DNA of 64,000 nt from Carnegiea gigantea (taxonomy: Eukaryota; Streptophyta; Magnoliopsida; Caryophyllales; Cactaceae). Positions 48,965 through 59,779 of the stretch are shown in pieces. Below the pieces are notes generated by a model that worked only from the letters and a program-made list of their open reading frames with translations, searched no databases and had not been told where the DNA came from. The translations under genes were made by a program, and so were the position numbers. The first letter of the stretch is position 1. Every line of letters begins with the position of its first letter. The DNA is taken from positions 59,652 through 123,651 of the forward strand of contig JAKOGI010002287.1 in the NCBI GenBank assembly GCA_029747015.1, written 5' to 3'.

Positions 48965-50335
48965 GCATCAAATTGATATCCTATCGGGTGCTCCTTTACC
49001 TAACAAGCTCGCTTATAGGTGCAATCTTCATGAGCCGAAAGAGCTCCAAAGATAAGTCCAAGAATTGCTTGATCGTGGGTACATTCGCGAAAGTTTGAGT
49101 CCTTGTTCGGTTCCTACTCTTTTAGTACCTAAGAAGGATGGTGCATGGCGTATGTGTGTGGATTTTAAGGCCATCAATAATATCACCATCAAGTATCGGT
49201 TTCCCATTCCGCGATTGGATGACATGCTTGATGAGTTGCATGGGTCTAAGGTCTTTTCCAAGATTGATCTTCAGAGTGGTCATCATCAAATCCAAATGAA
49301 GGAAGGAGATGAGTGAAAAACGGCCTTTAAGACCAAATGTGGGTTATATGAATGGCTAGTGATGCCCTTTGGTCTTTCTAATGCCCCGAGTACTTTCGTG
49401 AGGCTCATGAATGAAGTCTTGAGGTCATTTATCGGGAAGTTTATTGTGGTATACTTTGATGATATCTTAGTATATAACCAAGATGAGACATCTCATACGA
49501 AACACCTCACTCAAGTATTCCAAGTCTTGAGGCAACAAGTTCTATATACTAAACTTGAGAAGTGTGAGCTCTTTACTCCTCAAGTTGTCTTCCTAAGGTA
49601 TGTTGTCTCCAGTAAGGGAATCCAAGTTGATGAAACCAAGATTGAGGTTATCAAGAGTTGGCCCATTCCTATAACCACCATGAAAGTCCGTAGCTTTTAT
49701 GGGTTGGCTTCTTTCTATCACCGGTTCATCAAGGATTTTAGCTCCATTATGGCTCCCTTGACAGAGTGCATGAAGAAGGGTACCCTTAAGTAGACTAAGG
49801 CTGCCCAAAGGGCTTTTGAGTCCATCAAGGGGAGGCTTTGTTTGACCCCTATGTTGGCCCTACCCAATTTTGAGCTCCTTTTTGAAGCTGAATGTGATTC
49901 TAGTGGAGTTAGCATTGGTGCGATCTTGCCTACTTTAGTGAGAAGTTGAATGGTTCAAGACTCAACTACTCCACTTATGATAAGGAGTTCTATGCCATTG
50001 TTAGGGCTTTGAAGCATTGGAGTCATTACCTCAAGCCCAAGCCTTTTGTACTCCATTTGGATCACAAAGCTTTGTCTTTCATCAAGGGTCAACACAAGTT
50101 GAATACAAGGCATGCTAAGTGGGTTGAATTCCTTCAATCCTTCACTTTCTCCTACAAGCATAAGAGTGGGAAAGAGAATGTAGTTGCCAATGCTTTATCA
50201 CGGAGGTATGCTCTTCTATCGGTCCTAGAGGCCAAGGTCCTTGACTTTCATTCCATCAAGACCTTGTACATAGAAGATGAAGACTTCCAGATGATGGTTG
50301 AAGATCCCTCTACCTATGGCACTTATACCTTGTAA
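48965..50335 (+). pseudogene. R1 reverse transcriptase and RNase H
   Basis: RT motifs: [63 protein letters not shown] and the catalytic YFDDILVY (near 49455). A TGA at 49314-49316 and a TAG at 49791-49793 both replace a codon that is Trp in the family. A deletion with frameshift near 49920-49945 removes the RNase H loop before YFSEKLNG. The rest of RNase H ([46 protein letters not shown]) is open to 50335. Confidence 0.93.
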
Positions 50336-51492
50336 GAAGGTTTCCTCTTTAAGGGAAACAAGTTATGCATCCCCAAGAGTCCTCTAAGGGACTTGATTGT
50401 CAAGGAGGCTCATGAAAGAGCCTTAGCCGGGCACTTTGGCATTAACAAGACCCTTGAGATCCTTAAGGAGCACTTCTATTGGCCCAAAATGGATGGAGAT
50501 GTCCACAAGGTAATCTCAAGGTGTGTCATTTGTCATATGGCTAAGAGTTACTTCCACCAAGGCCTCTACACCCCTCTTCCGGTTCCTTTAAGGCCTTGGG
50601 ATGACCTTAGTATGGACTTCATAGTGGCCCTTCTACGGACCTCTCGAGGGAAGGATGTCATCATGGCAGTTGTTGATCGGTTCTCCAAAATGGAACATTT
50701 TGTTGCTTGCCACAAGTGTGATGATGCTACATATGTTGCGGATCTCTTCTTCTAAGAAATTGTGAGTCTTTATGGGATCCCAAGGACTATTGCATCTGAT
50801 AGAGATACCAAGTTCTTATCACACTTTTGAAGGAGTCTATGAAGGCTAGTGAGGACTAAATTACTTTTTAGTACCACTTGCCACCCCTAAATCGATAGGC
50901 AAACGGAAGCGACCAACTGCACATTCACTACCTTGTAGAGAGGTATGGTGAGTAAGAGCTTAAGAGATTGGGACACCAAGCTTCCCCATGCGGAATTTGC
51001 CTACAACCGGACTCCTTCCTATGCTACTTCTTATTAACCTTTTGAGGTATGCTGTGACCTTAACCCTCTCACTCCTCTTGATCTCATTCCTATTCCTCAA
51101 GAGTCCAAGGTGAGCTTTGAAGCCAAGGAAAGGACTGAAGTTATGAAGAAACTACATGAGCAAGTGAGAGCTCAAATTGAGAAGGTAAATGAGAAATACA
51201 AGACCAAAGCCAACAAGAATCGGATTCATCTTGAGTTTAAACTGGGAGATCTTGTATGGCTACATTTGAGGAAGGAGAGGTTTCCTTCAAGAAGGAGAAG
51301 CAAGCTTATGGCAAGGGGAGATGGCCCCTATAAGATCGTGCACAAAGTGGGAGACAATGCCTACAAGGTAGAGCTTCCGGGTGACATAAACATCTCTGTC
51401 ATTTTTAATGTTGGAGGCCTCACTCCCTACATTGAGGATGAAGATGATGACATTGGAGATTTGAGGGCAAATTCTCTTCAAGGAGGGGAGGT
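50336..51492 (+). pseudogene. R1 integrase
   Basis: The HHCC zinc finger is visible as HERALAGHFGINKTLEILK then CVICHMAK. The catalytic core begins with WDDLSMDFIVALL (first Asp) and VVDRFSKMEHF, then IASDRDTKF (second Asp) and a degraded QTEATN block (Glu). At least five stops lie between 50755 and 51050. The C-terminal part, 51110-51492, is open and contains FKLGDLVWLHLRKERFP and RGDGPYKIVHKVGDNAYK, ending LRANSLQGGEVDAEQT, which runs into the 3' LTR. Confidence 0.9.
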
Positions 51493-52545
51493 TGATGCGG
51501 AGCAAACTATGAAGTCTAACCTCTCAATCAATATCAAGGCTTGGATTCATTAGGCTCTTAGTCACCTAGGAGGGTGGTATCCAAGTACTTAGCTCTCCTA
51601 AGTCCTTGTTGGTTTAGGACCCTTGAGAGACCCAAAGTAAGCTTAGGAAAGTTGGCATGGCACTTAGTAGCCTAAATAAGGAGCCTAGCTATTTTATCTC
51701 CAAATCACCCTATTTTATTTACTTTCTTGTTATGGACAGAACATATGACCTAACTTCTAGCTCATTTTTGGCTAGGTAAATGGGATCCATTTTGGGTAAA
51801 TTTTACATAGAATGATAGCCCCGGATGTCTATTTTTCAACAAGCCTGAGAACATCATAAATTCCAAGAACCGAGTTATGGGGTTTTAACCAAGCCAAGGT
51901 CTGCGAAGGGTCTAGAAGTGCACGTTTTTACTCAAGGATTTATTTGGGTCATCAAATGGGAGCATTAATGACCCAAAATTGGTGGGAGGTTGATAGACTC
52001 TTCTATAAGTTTCCCATAAAAATCCCCACCTTAATCTTCCCCATTTGGATAGGTGAATGAAATCACCAATGAGAGGGAATGTGCACCAAATTCCAGCATA
52101 CCATTATCCCCCAGTGGTCCCCCTTTAATTGTACAATTAGCTTGAATTTCATTGAACAAAATTCTTGTAATGCTATTGGCTAGTACTAAGCTTGGGAGAG
52201 GAGGTGTCTTCCTATTTAATTCCTCATTTCTTGTATTACATTCAGTTTTGATGAATATGAATGAATGAAAAGACTAGAAGCTATTTTCTCTCTCAAAAAT
52301 CTCTTAATGTTTATCTCTTTTAGAGTGGTGATTTAGAGACATCCCTTTATATTAATCCTTGGTGCTTAAGTTTTAGGAGATTAATTGGTGGGTTGCTTAT
52401 TTTGGTGTTCTTTCGATAATCAAAAGAATTTCTTTTTGATTTGGAGTTTCCTCCATTTGGGTTATTCTAGAGGTGTTTATCTTATTGGTTCTTCATTTGG
52501 ATGATTAAGCCTTTATTTGGCTAAATGGACTTCTAATTTGCTTCA
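51493..52545 (+). repeat. R1 3' LTR
   Basis: 1053 bases, colinear with 45607-46663, preceded by a polypurine tract and followed by the TSD ATTTA. Confidence 0.92.
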
Positions 52546-53473
52546 ATTTATGTAAAGAAATTAAAATTGAGTTTATCGGAGCTAAACTTGATTTAGAAGA
52601 AGAAGCAAGAGAATGATAGAGAAAGATTAACAACATAGAATTATGGGATATGAGATATCTAGAAAACTATATTGCTGAATTTAGTCAATATTATTATAAA
52701 ATTGGGCATAATGAGTCTAATCTGAGTATGTTCTATGACAAATTATCATATTTGATAAATTCTATAATTATAAAAAATATATTGCATGGCTTGAATGAAC
52801 AAATGTCATTGATACCTTTGGTTCAAGAATCCCTTATTTAAAAAAATAGGTCAATGATCAATGTCTGGATCTTCAAAAGCAAAAGAAAATTAAGAAGCAA
52901 TTACTAACTTGTTGAGATTCATCTCACCAATGGGGAAAAGAATCTGAAAGGAGACGAAAAAGAAAATCTTATAAGAAAAAGAGCTTTAATAAACAAAGGT
53001 GAGAGAAATATAGAAGAAAATATTATAACCAATCAGGTCCCAAAAAACGATGATTTTTTAGGAAAGTAGCTTATTGTCCTACAGGAAAAAACAATTGCAA
53101 ATGCTAGACATGCGGAAAAGTGGGACATTATGCTAACGAATGTAAAAATAGGAAGAATAACAAACATATTAAAACCTTGGGTAGCTTAGATTATGTTGAG
53201 CTTAGTAAAGATGAGGCATTAGATCTAGCCCTAAATAACAACAAAAGGATTGTTAAAATTATCTTGGACAATGAATATGAAGAAAGTGATTATAAAGAAA
53301 CAAGTCATATGATAGAGAGTAGCTTGGTTAGCCTTCGTGATCTTCAAGGGGAAGAGTTTGTGGTAGACAACGGTCATGAGGAAGTCAAAGGAGATTGGGT
53401 TCTTCCCATAATCCAAAAAGACATGATCTATAAAAAAATTCATCTTTCAATTAAAAAACAAATACGTATGTGA
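52546..53473 (+). pseudogene. Caulimovirid coat protein C-terminal part with zinc knuckle (copy B)
   Basis: The coat-protein frame resumes after R1 (KEIKIEFIGAKLDLEEEA, then a 63-codon open stretch 52650-52841 ending LIPLVQESLI). A Lys/Arg-rich segment precedes the knuckle at 53096-53143, which has the caulimovirid spacing C-x-C-x2-C-x4-H-x4-C (CGKVGHYANEC). A TAG stop lies inside it at 53105-53107. The open frame then runs to 53473 and is acidic. The knuckle binds RNA in the virus family; here it is broken. Confidence 0.8.
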
Positions 53474-54065
53474 AATGATGGAAGGAGATTTGATGGAAGG
53501 AGATTTGGAGATAAAGGATTATGAGCATGATGGTAGAGAAGCTAATCTCATTGATTAGGAAAATACCCTTAAGCATAACAAAGATAGGAAGTATAGGTAT
53601 ATCCATGTTGGAAGTGTCCCACTTCAAATCACTCCATTATAATATTTTGGCAAAGATATTGATCTGTATGCTTCACTTTGTGATATTAAACATACCAAAT
53701 TTAATAATCAAATTATCACAAAGATTAAGACTAATTTATGTTATGAAACGGTAGGATTCAATTGTCGACCTGGACATTATGTGAGTCTAAAGGATGAATT
53801 TACTAAAAACTTTCTATCACCTAAGACAAAACAGTTAGGATAGACATGAAAAGAGGAGGATATCCTTTAAGGATATTTTGAAAAATTATCTACAAATTAG
53901 ATAATACAATAGATCCAAAGACTAAGATAACAATGATAGAAGCAGAAAAATTTAAAAGTCCTACCCCTATGCAAAAGATCCAGAGGATTAAGTCCAATCC
54001 TCAAGAGATAAAAATCGATTGTTCATGGATATCTAGCTTTACCAATCCTATAAAAATCAATAAGA
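53474..54065 (+). pseudogene. Caulimovirid movement protein remnant (copy B)
   Basis: Broken frames include a segment near 53610-53810 containing DIDLYASLCDIKHTKF, followed by GFNCRPGHYVSL. This matches the pattern of the conserved core of caulimovirid movement proteins (a leucine-rich stretch, D-x-R/K-x-x-K/x-F, then a FNC-P block). It lies after the coat protein, the order known from Cavemovirus and Solendovirus. A frameshift and multiple stops follow. Moderate confidence. Confidence 0.55.
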
Positions 54066-54923
54066 AAAATGTATGCTTACATAGATAGTCTCATAATATA
54101 TAATTATTTAATGAATTATTTTCAAGTATTGTTTTGTCACATAATCAAGTGGACTCATCAGATATCAATTATCAGGGCTTACGCCCTTCAATTCACCCGC
54201 CGGCCTCAAGTTAGGCTATTCGATCTGCCTAACAGGTGTACACATACTCAATGATCGCAATACCCATATGAGCTCATCAATTTGGGTTTCACTATTAGAT
54301 AATAACTGGTAACAGTTTTATTTTATAATCTCTCCCTCTCTTATTTTCAAACTAAAAAGAATTAAAATATGGGCGTCCAACTAAATTGTTTTAAATGCTT
54401 GACTTTACAGTATGGGGATAACTATACTGAGCTTTGGCTCATTTTTCGAAGTATTTTTGCATTTTCTGTTTTAGGTAATGGATAAGTGGATGAACTTGTC
54501 CCTAGTAAGCTGAAGGATGTAAGAAGTGAAGGAAGAACTCCTTCCATTTGCAATTTGATGCCGTTAGATGCTCACAGTGGATTCTCGCATAGTATGAAAG
54601 CTTGATAGAGCTTAAAGATCATGTTGGGTCTACAACTTGAGTAAGCATGCTTAAGGTAGAGAGAGTTAGAAGATACTAAATCTAGTGATATTTTGGGTTG
54701 TGTAAAGGGGAATTTACGATTCAAAGTTGACGGAAATGCCTTCAGTCTGATGGGATTTGAGGATTATGACAGCGTTCCAGTAAAATCATACAGCTTATAA
54801 GGAGTAGCCTTGCCCGACTTAGGGCAGCAGTAATGCCTCCAATCATTAAAGACTTCTGTTACAATTACTGTAATACTCGATTAAATTAAGATAATTAGGT
54901 AATTAGTACTTGGGGGCGTTACA
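54066..54923 (+). mobile_element. S2: LTR-like segment replacing viral PR and RT-palm region
   Basis: The right end, cttgggggcgttaca at 54909-54923, is a typical gypsy LTR 3' end, and viral RT resumes in the next base. The 550 bases before it are non-coding and LTR-like. The left end is unclear: no TG start with a matching duplication of GTTTA was found, so the left boundary is only where viral similarity stops. Relative to copy A, about 1 kb of viral sequence from the protease to just before the YVDD motif is absent here. Confidence 0.5.
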
Positions 54924-55310
54924 GTTTACGTCGATGATATCCTTGCCTTTTCCAAGACCATAGAATAGTACAAAGATGATGTCTTAGTTGTCACCCAAAA
55001 ATACATTGATCATGGTATTATACTTGGAAAGAACAAGCGCATTCATGCGGACAAGAAATTAGATTCTTAGGTCTAGTGATAAAAGCTAGTCAAATCATTC
55101 TACAAATGCATATTCTGGAAAAAATAGAAAATTTCTCTTAAAAAATTAAAGACAAGAAGCAGTTAGAAAGGTTTCTTGAATGTCTTACTTACGCTTCAGA
55201 TTTCATTAAAAATCTAGCTAAACTGAGAAAACCATCGCAGTAGAAACTCAAGAAAGAAGTAAGTTGGACATGGACCACTAATGACACAAAGATTGTTCAA
55301 AACTTCAAAA
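54924..55310 (+). pseudogene. Caulimovirid RT C-terminal part (copy B)
   Basis: Starts directly at the catalytic motif VYVDDILAFSKTIE and aligns with 8122-8560 of copy A. A stop follows the motif within ten codons and frames shift after it. RT upstream of the catalytic motif is missing. Confidence 0.82.
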
Positions 55311-55312
55311 AG

Positions 55313-55642
55313 ATGTGTAAAATTCTACCTGTTCTTAATTTGCCTAATGAAGGAGATTATTTAGTTCTTGAGACAGATGCCAACAAGGAACATTGGAGCG
55401 CAATACTCAAAATCAAAGAAGGCGAAAAACTCTACAAATATTGCAGTGGAAGTTTTAATAAGGCAGAATACAACTATCCTACGATGGAAAAAGAAATCTT
55501 TGTAGTCATAAGGGGAATTGCAAAGTTCTTAAGCTTTTTAGCCGCAAAACCTTTTCTTATTCGAACTGATTGTAAAGGAATACTTGATTTTATGAAAAAG
55601 AGTTTATCAAATATGCAAGTGCAATGGCGACTCCTGCATTGA
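55313..55642 (+). pseudogene. Caulimovirid RNase H (copy B)
   Basis: A 109-codon open stretch carrying the RNase H acidic residues ETDANKEHW (Asp), PTMEKEIFVV (Glu) and IRTDCKGI (Asp). It ends in a stop at 55640-55642 before the final Asp region. Better preserved than copy A, where the first Asp is Gly. Confidence 0.85.
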
Positions 55643-55733
55643 AAATTATGACTTAACCTGTTTTCTTTCTCTATTGAACATATACATGGATCGAAGAACT
55701 CTCTGACAGATAGTTTAACTTGAGAACTTACCA

Positions 55734-56821
55734 ATGGTGATCATCAAAGCCGACCTCTTGCCAGAAAAGGAGGAAATCCATAATGAAATGTCATTCTTAC
55801 TAGAATGGGTTTCTCCTTCTAGTAAAGTTCTTATTGATAATTTGGAATTCCACACAACAAATAGATCATGTTTTAGTCTGCTTTCTTCTGCCTACGTAAT
55901 AGCCCAAAGATTTTCCCTTCTAGAGTTACAAGTTAATTACCTTAGATGTTCTTATGATATCCAAGAAAAAATAAGCTCTCATGTTCAAGAAAAATGATTC
56001 AATGAGTGGTATACAGCCTGCATCGATTATTATCATAACTATTCCTATGATATTTGGGAGTCTTCGAAGTACAACGATTTATTTTCCTGATAAGTCTGGA
56101 GTTAGTGGCATTAGCTTCCTAGCAAATTCAATATCTTCAAATGACCCCATCACTAAAGTCTGGGAATACGGGATGATAGTTTACTTTATGAAAATTCCAG
56201 ATCCAAAGTTGCTATTTTTCTCAACACTAACCAAATTCCAACAATGCAAGTTTAAGAAGATCCATTGGATTCTTACATCTCCTAATGGTCCAATAAAAAT
56301 TCGACATAACAGATGACTATATTTTGAGGTACATTGTGTACTAATTGAATATGAAAATAAAAAAGTCAAACCAGCCCATTATCTTGTTCAGATCATTGAT
56401 TACGATGATTCTTATGATCAATGACAAGAATGGTTGCCTGAATGAGGATGATTTGTTACTAATCCTACTTTAGCAAGAGTCATTGGCTTTTACAATAATT
56501 TTTTATCAAACATGGGCATTAATTGAACAAGGAAAAACGATAATGCATTGTGAAAATACTACCTTCGCCTATGATAATGAGTTTAAAGAACATATGAAGG
56601 TAGAGGAAGCAGCTTTAGAAGATATCTTTGATTATCTCTTTTTGATGTTGGAGCTGAAAAATTCTTATCAGGAAAAAAAAAGAAATATCTTCTTAAGTTA
56701 TTCGAAAAATGGAATCCAGAGCATCTTCAATTAGATGAAGGTTTTGATGATTATCCAAATAATAATGGTTTGGAGCATATAGTTGGACATGAAGGCTTGC
56801 AAAATCTCAATAATGATGACT
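55734..56821 (+). pseudogene. Caulimovirid transactivator/inclusion-body-position ORF (copy B)
   Basis: Open pieces 55734-55997, 55981-56316 and 56483-56734 are colinear with copy A 8913-9967. Features include HNEMSFLLEWV, KFHT-like LEFHTTNRSCFSLLSSAYV, FNEWYTACIDYYHNYS and FKKIHWILTSPNGP. Position between RNase H and the pregenomic promoter is that of the caulimovirus transactivator. Frameshifts near 55990 and stops after 56316 break it. Confidence 0.62.
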
Positions 56822-57004
56822 AGTCTTGTTATCATTAAAAGTTCTAAAAAGTGATTGCCCCATTAATGTACTATTTTGACAAATATTAGGTCTGTAAAAT
56901 AAAGTGTGTATTGTAGTCATGTAAAGAGTCAGTGTGTACTATAGCCATGTGAAAAATTAGTGTGCATTGTAGCCATTACAGCATCCTATGTACCCCCAAC
57001 CCTC

Positions 57005-57178
57005 TATAAAAGGAGAGGTTAAGTGCTGAGAAGGGACACGGTTATTTGAGCATTCTTGAGCAAAAAGAGAAGTCGGGATTCTCCATTTCTCTATGAGTAA
57101 GTATCTTTAATGATCATAACTAAAGTCCTTTTTCAAAGCTTTCCATTGTAATATTTCTACTATCAAACTTTCAATAAA
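57005..57178 (+). promoter_or_regulatory. Pregenomic RNA promoter TATA box and poly(A) signal (copy B)
   Basis: TATAAAA at 57005-57011 and AATAAA at 57173-57178 have nearly the same spacing as in copy A. Upstream, three imperfect copies of a gtagtcatgt / atagccatgtg / gtagccatt motif (about 56912-56985) may be promoter repeats. The leader after the poly(A) signal runs to about 57795 with no gene. Confidence 0.75.
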
Positions 57179-57795
57179 AGAAGTTTCCTAGAAGGAAACA
57201 TTATTCAATTGAACTTTATGTCCTAAATATTATAATTTCTTGATTAAAGTTCCACTATCCTTGAAAAAGATTAAAAACTTGATTAATGACTACGATCTGA
57301 GGTAGGAGACGAAACAGATCTATGTTGTGTCTGATCTAAGGAAGGTGTGGTTGAGATTATCAATATTTGTAAACCAAAAGCTAGAGGAACGCTGCAGTCC
57401 AGCGCTAACTAAGTTCAGGTAACGATGAAAACTCTCTAATTAAGTATTAATTATTTTGCTAAGTATGATGGGCCTATAACCACAGAAATTATAATATCTA
57501 AGACATAACTAGTAGATTGTGATAACTAGTACCAGTAAAGTCATTATAAGATGGTTAATCGTTAAAAACAAGCATATTTCTTGAAAAAACCCCTTAAAAT
57601 AGCTTATTTGCACAGTTTTCATATTCCAGGGACTACTCTGCAATTTTTAAAAGTTCGAGGACTAAAATAATAAGAAAAAGGACCTAAAAAAAGTTGTCTG
57701 AAAACATAGGGCATCCCAAAATTAGTTTTAAAAAGGCAGAGGTCTAAAAACGGTTACCCTTGAACTTAGGGACCTAAGTGTTAATGACTCCTCAA

Positions 57796-58027
57796 ATTGA
57801 AGAAAATAGAAAATTACCATTTGTTTTTTAAAAAAATTTTTCTAAGTTTTTTAAAATTTTTAGGGGTTTTAATTTTTGACTTTTCTAATTTTTTTGGGAT
57901 TTTTATCTCAATAAATGAACTAAATGAGATCACTACTAATAACGAAATAAAGAAAGTAAAATAAAACATGTACAACTAAAAAGAAAATGGCAAAGAAAAA
58001 GGAAATATGATCTAATCTCACGTCGCC
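57796..58027 (-). other. G2 leader and gag-like start
   Basis: On the minus strand a T-rich leader leads to an ATG at about 57832 (MVIFYFLQFE), matching the G1 gag start at 24654. The frame is cut by copy B and resumes at 32048. This links the two halves of G2. Confidence 0.68.
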
Positions 58028-58046
58028 GTCCTTGGCAGCTGCACAA
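58028..58046 (-). promoter_or_regulatory. G2 primer-binding site (tRNA-Asp type, degraded)
   Basis: The minus strand reads TTGTGCAGCTGCCAAGGA, recognisable as a decayed form of TGGCGCCGTTGCCGGGGA, a few bases from the LTR B end. Confidence 0.6.
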
Positions 58047-58051
58047 AAACT

Positions 58052-59332
58052 TATATGAGATTTTCGAAGTGAAATTTATAGCCGCAAACGTTCAGCTTTT
58101 GCTTTAATGCTTGAGGGTCATGTCCTCAGGAACGTTGGATGGGATTAGGCCACTAACTGCGAAAATAAACTAATCTATCATCATTTTAAACTAATTAAAA
58201 CAATAAACAATGACTATTAGTGATTATAAATAGACGTACTTCTAAATGATCCCTAACTTTTTACAAGCTCTAAGAGGATCTAAATGATCTTTAAACTAGA
58301 TAATATAGCAAAACCAAATTCAACCACATTATCTCAACGAACCACGAATAATATGATACTAAGCATGCTATAATATAGGGACTTCTAATCAAAAATCAGG
58401 ATTAACATGATGAAAACCCAAACTAACCCTCATACGAAATAAGAATGAGCATCATAATCTAATAAGACTAGAAATAAGAAGAAAACACAACACAATCACA
58501 GTTAGGCATTTAAACCCAAAACAACAAAGTTAAATAGCGGAGGGGAGAACAAGGAGAACGAAGCAGCGGGACAAAGAAATTGGAAATCATAAAGTCATCA
58601 TAACAACAAAATCAAACCGGCCAAAGAACTAATGGGCATCCTAGCTCAGCATCTGCTCCTATACTCGGATATAATGGTTTTGCACACCAGGTGGTTCCTG
58701 CCTCCATTAATGGAGCGAAGACAAGTCCAGAATCAAATCCAAAAGCAAATAAAAACGAGGATCAAACCCAGATTTTGCAAACAAGAAATACATCAGCCAT
58801 ATTCAACCAAATCAAAAAAAAAAAAAAAAAACCTTGCATAATCGAACTAAAATTTGAAGCGAAACAGAGCAAAAAGAAGGGTAGATGAACAAGGGAAGGA
58901 AAATGCAAAAATTCAACCAACTTCAGAGCCAAAAGTTGCAACTTTTGACTTAGAAACTGATGACTTCAATGTTCACACACATGAAATTGCAAACTAGAAA
59001 AAGATCTAGCATTCAAAATCAAAAACAGATGAGACAAAATAAAACCCTAAATTACTAAACTGCAACTAAACTAACTAAAAAACCTAAAAATAAAACCTAC
59101 ATTATCCCAAAATCGATGCTGCTCTTCGATTTATACTCCATTGATCCCTCCTTGATCCTTGATTTCACCTCCAATGAATGGTCGAGATGGTGCTAGATGG
59201 TGGAGATGGGGGTGATGATGGTGATGATGGTGAGCATGGATGATGGTGTAGCCATTGATGGTGGATGGTGAAGATGGTGATGGAGGTGAAAGGGTACATG
59301 GTGAAGCTAGTGATGGTGTGGTGGAGATGAGC

Positions 59333-59385
<53 letters not shown>

Positions 59386-59779
59386 CTGAGATTAGGGAGG
59401 GGGTTTCTATTGGGCTTTCTTTTTTAGATCCAGAGAGGAGAGAGAGTGTGTGCAAATAAGAGAGGAGGGTTGGGGATCACATGACTGGCATGTAGGAGGC
59501 TGGTTGTTTTATATTTGATTTTTTCCTTTTTTTCTACTCTTAGTTCCTACTTTTTAGGCCACAAGGAAGCATGGGCTAATGGAGACGTTGGGTCAAATCA
59601 AACAGAAGTAGCCCAAGCTCTCTATTTCACTATTTTCTTCATTTTTTCCACATTTTTCTAATTTATTGTATTACCTACAAAACAAAATCAAAGCAAATAA
59701 AAACCTAAATATAATAATTATTTCGAGCATAAATTAGGTATAAAGATATCATAAAAATATTATATTTTTGGTGTGAATA
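58052..59779 (-). repeat. G2 LTR B
   Basis: 1728 bases, colinear with LTR A (16359-18041). A (GA)n run at 59335-59383 is longer than its LTR A counterpart. It has the primer site on one side and 3'-internal family sequence on the other, so it is a shared middle LTR. The Ser/Leu open frame on the minus strand is a microsatellite product. Confidence 0.8.

Larger units (their letters stand above)
45607..52545 (+). mobile_element. R1: complete but decayed Ty3/gypsy element
   Basis: LTRs 45607-46663 and 51493-52545 begin TGATGCGGAGC and end GCTTCA, flanked by the perfect TSD ATTTA at 45602-45606 and 52546-52550. Internally there is a tRNA-iMet-like primer site, gag, protease, RT, RNase H and integrase in gypsy order. 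A purine tract (ttcaaggaggggaggt) precedes the 3' LTR. The end of pol reads VGGLTPYIEDEDDD then LRANSLQGGEVD, with no visible chromodomain; this wording resembles Reina-like chromoviruses (moderate confidence). It has many stops and frameshifts. It lies in the coat-protein region of copy B. Confidence 0.95.
39771..57795 (+). mobile_element. Endogenous caulimovirid copy B, near genome length, with nested insertions
   Basis: After removal of S1, R1 and S2 about 5.8 kb of viral sequence remains, ordered leader end, tRNA-Met primer site (40052), coat protein, movement protein, RT end, RNase H, transactivator-like ORF, promoter, poly(A) signal and leader start. The linear copy is thus opened within the leader. 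The coat-then-movement order and the separate TAV-position ORF fit Cavemovirus/Solendovirus (inference). It sits in the G2 gag start; both flanks carry caatttgag-type gag sequence, suggesting a short duplication. Protease and most of RT are missing. All frames are broken. Confidence 0.85.
16359..59779 (-). mobile_element. G2: minus-strand gypsy-like LTR element (tRNA-Asp type), multiply interrupted
   Basis: The two LTRs at 16359-18041 and 58052-59779 are homologous and lie in the same minus orientation. Read on the minus strand, the order is LTR B, a degenerate tRNA-Asp-type primer site (58028-58046), T-rich leader, gag-like start (57845-57796), then gag-like body (32048-30600), untranslated 3' internal region (29782-28870 and 18333-18042), polypurine-like tract and LTR A. 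Insertions splitting it are copy B (39771-57795), T1, the hAT MITE and G1. No protease, RT or integrase was found in the G2 body, so it looks like a non-autonomous family. The gag-like segment is a relative of the one in G1. Confidence 0.75.
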
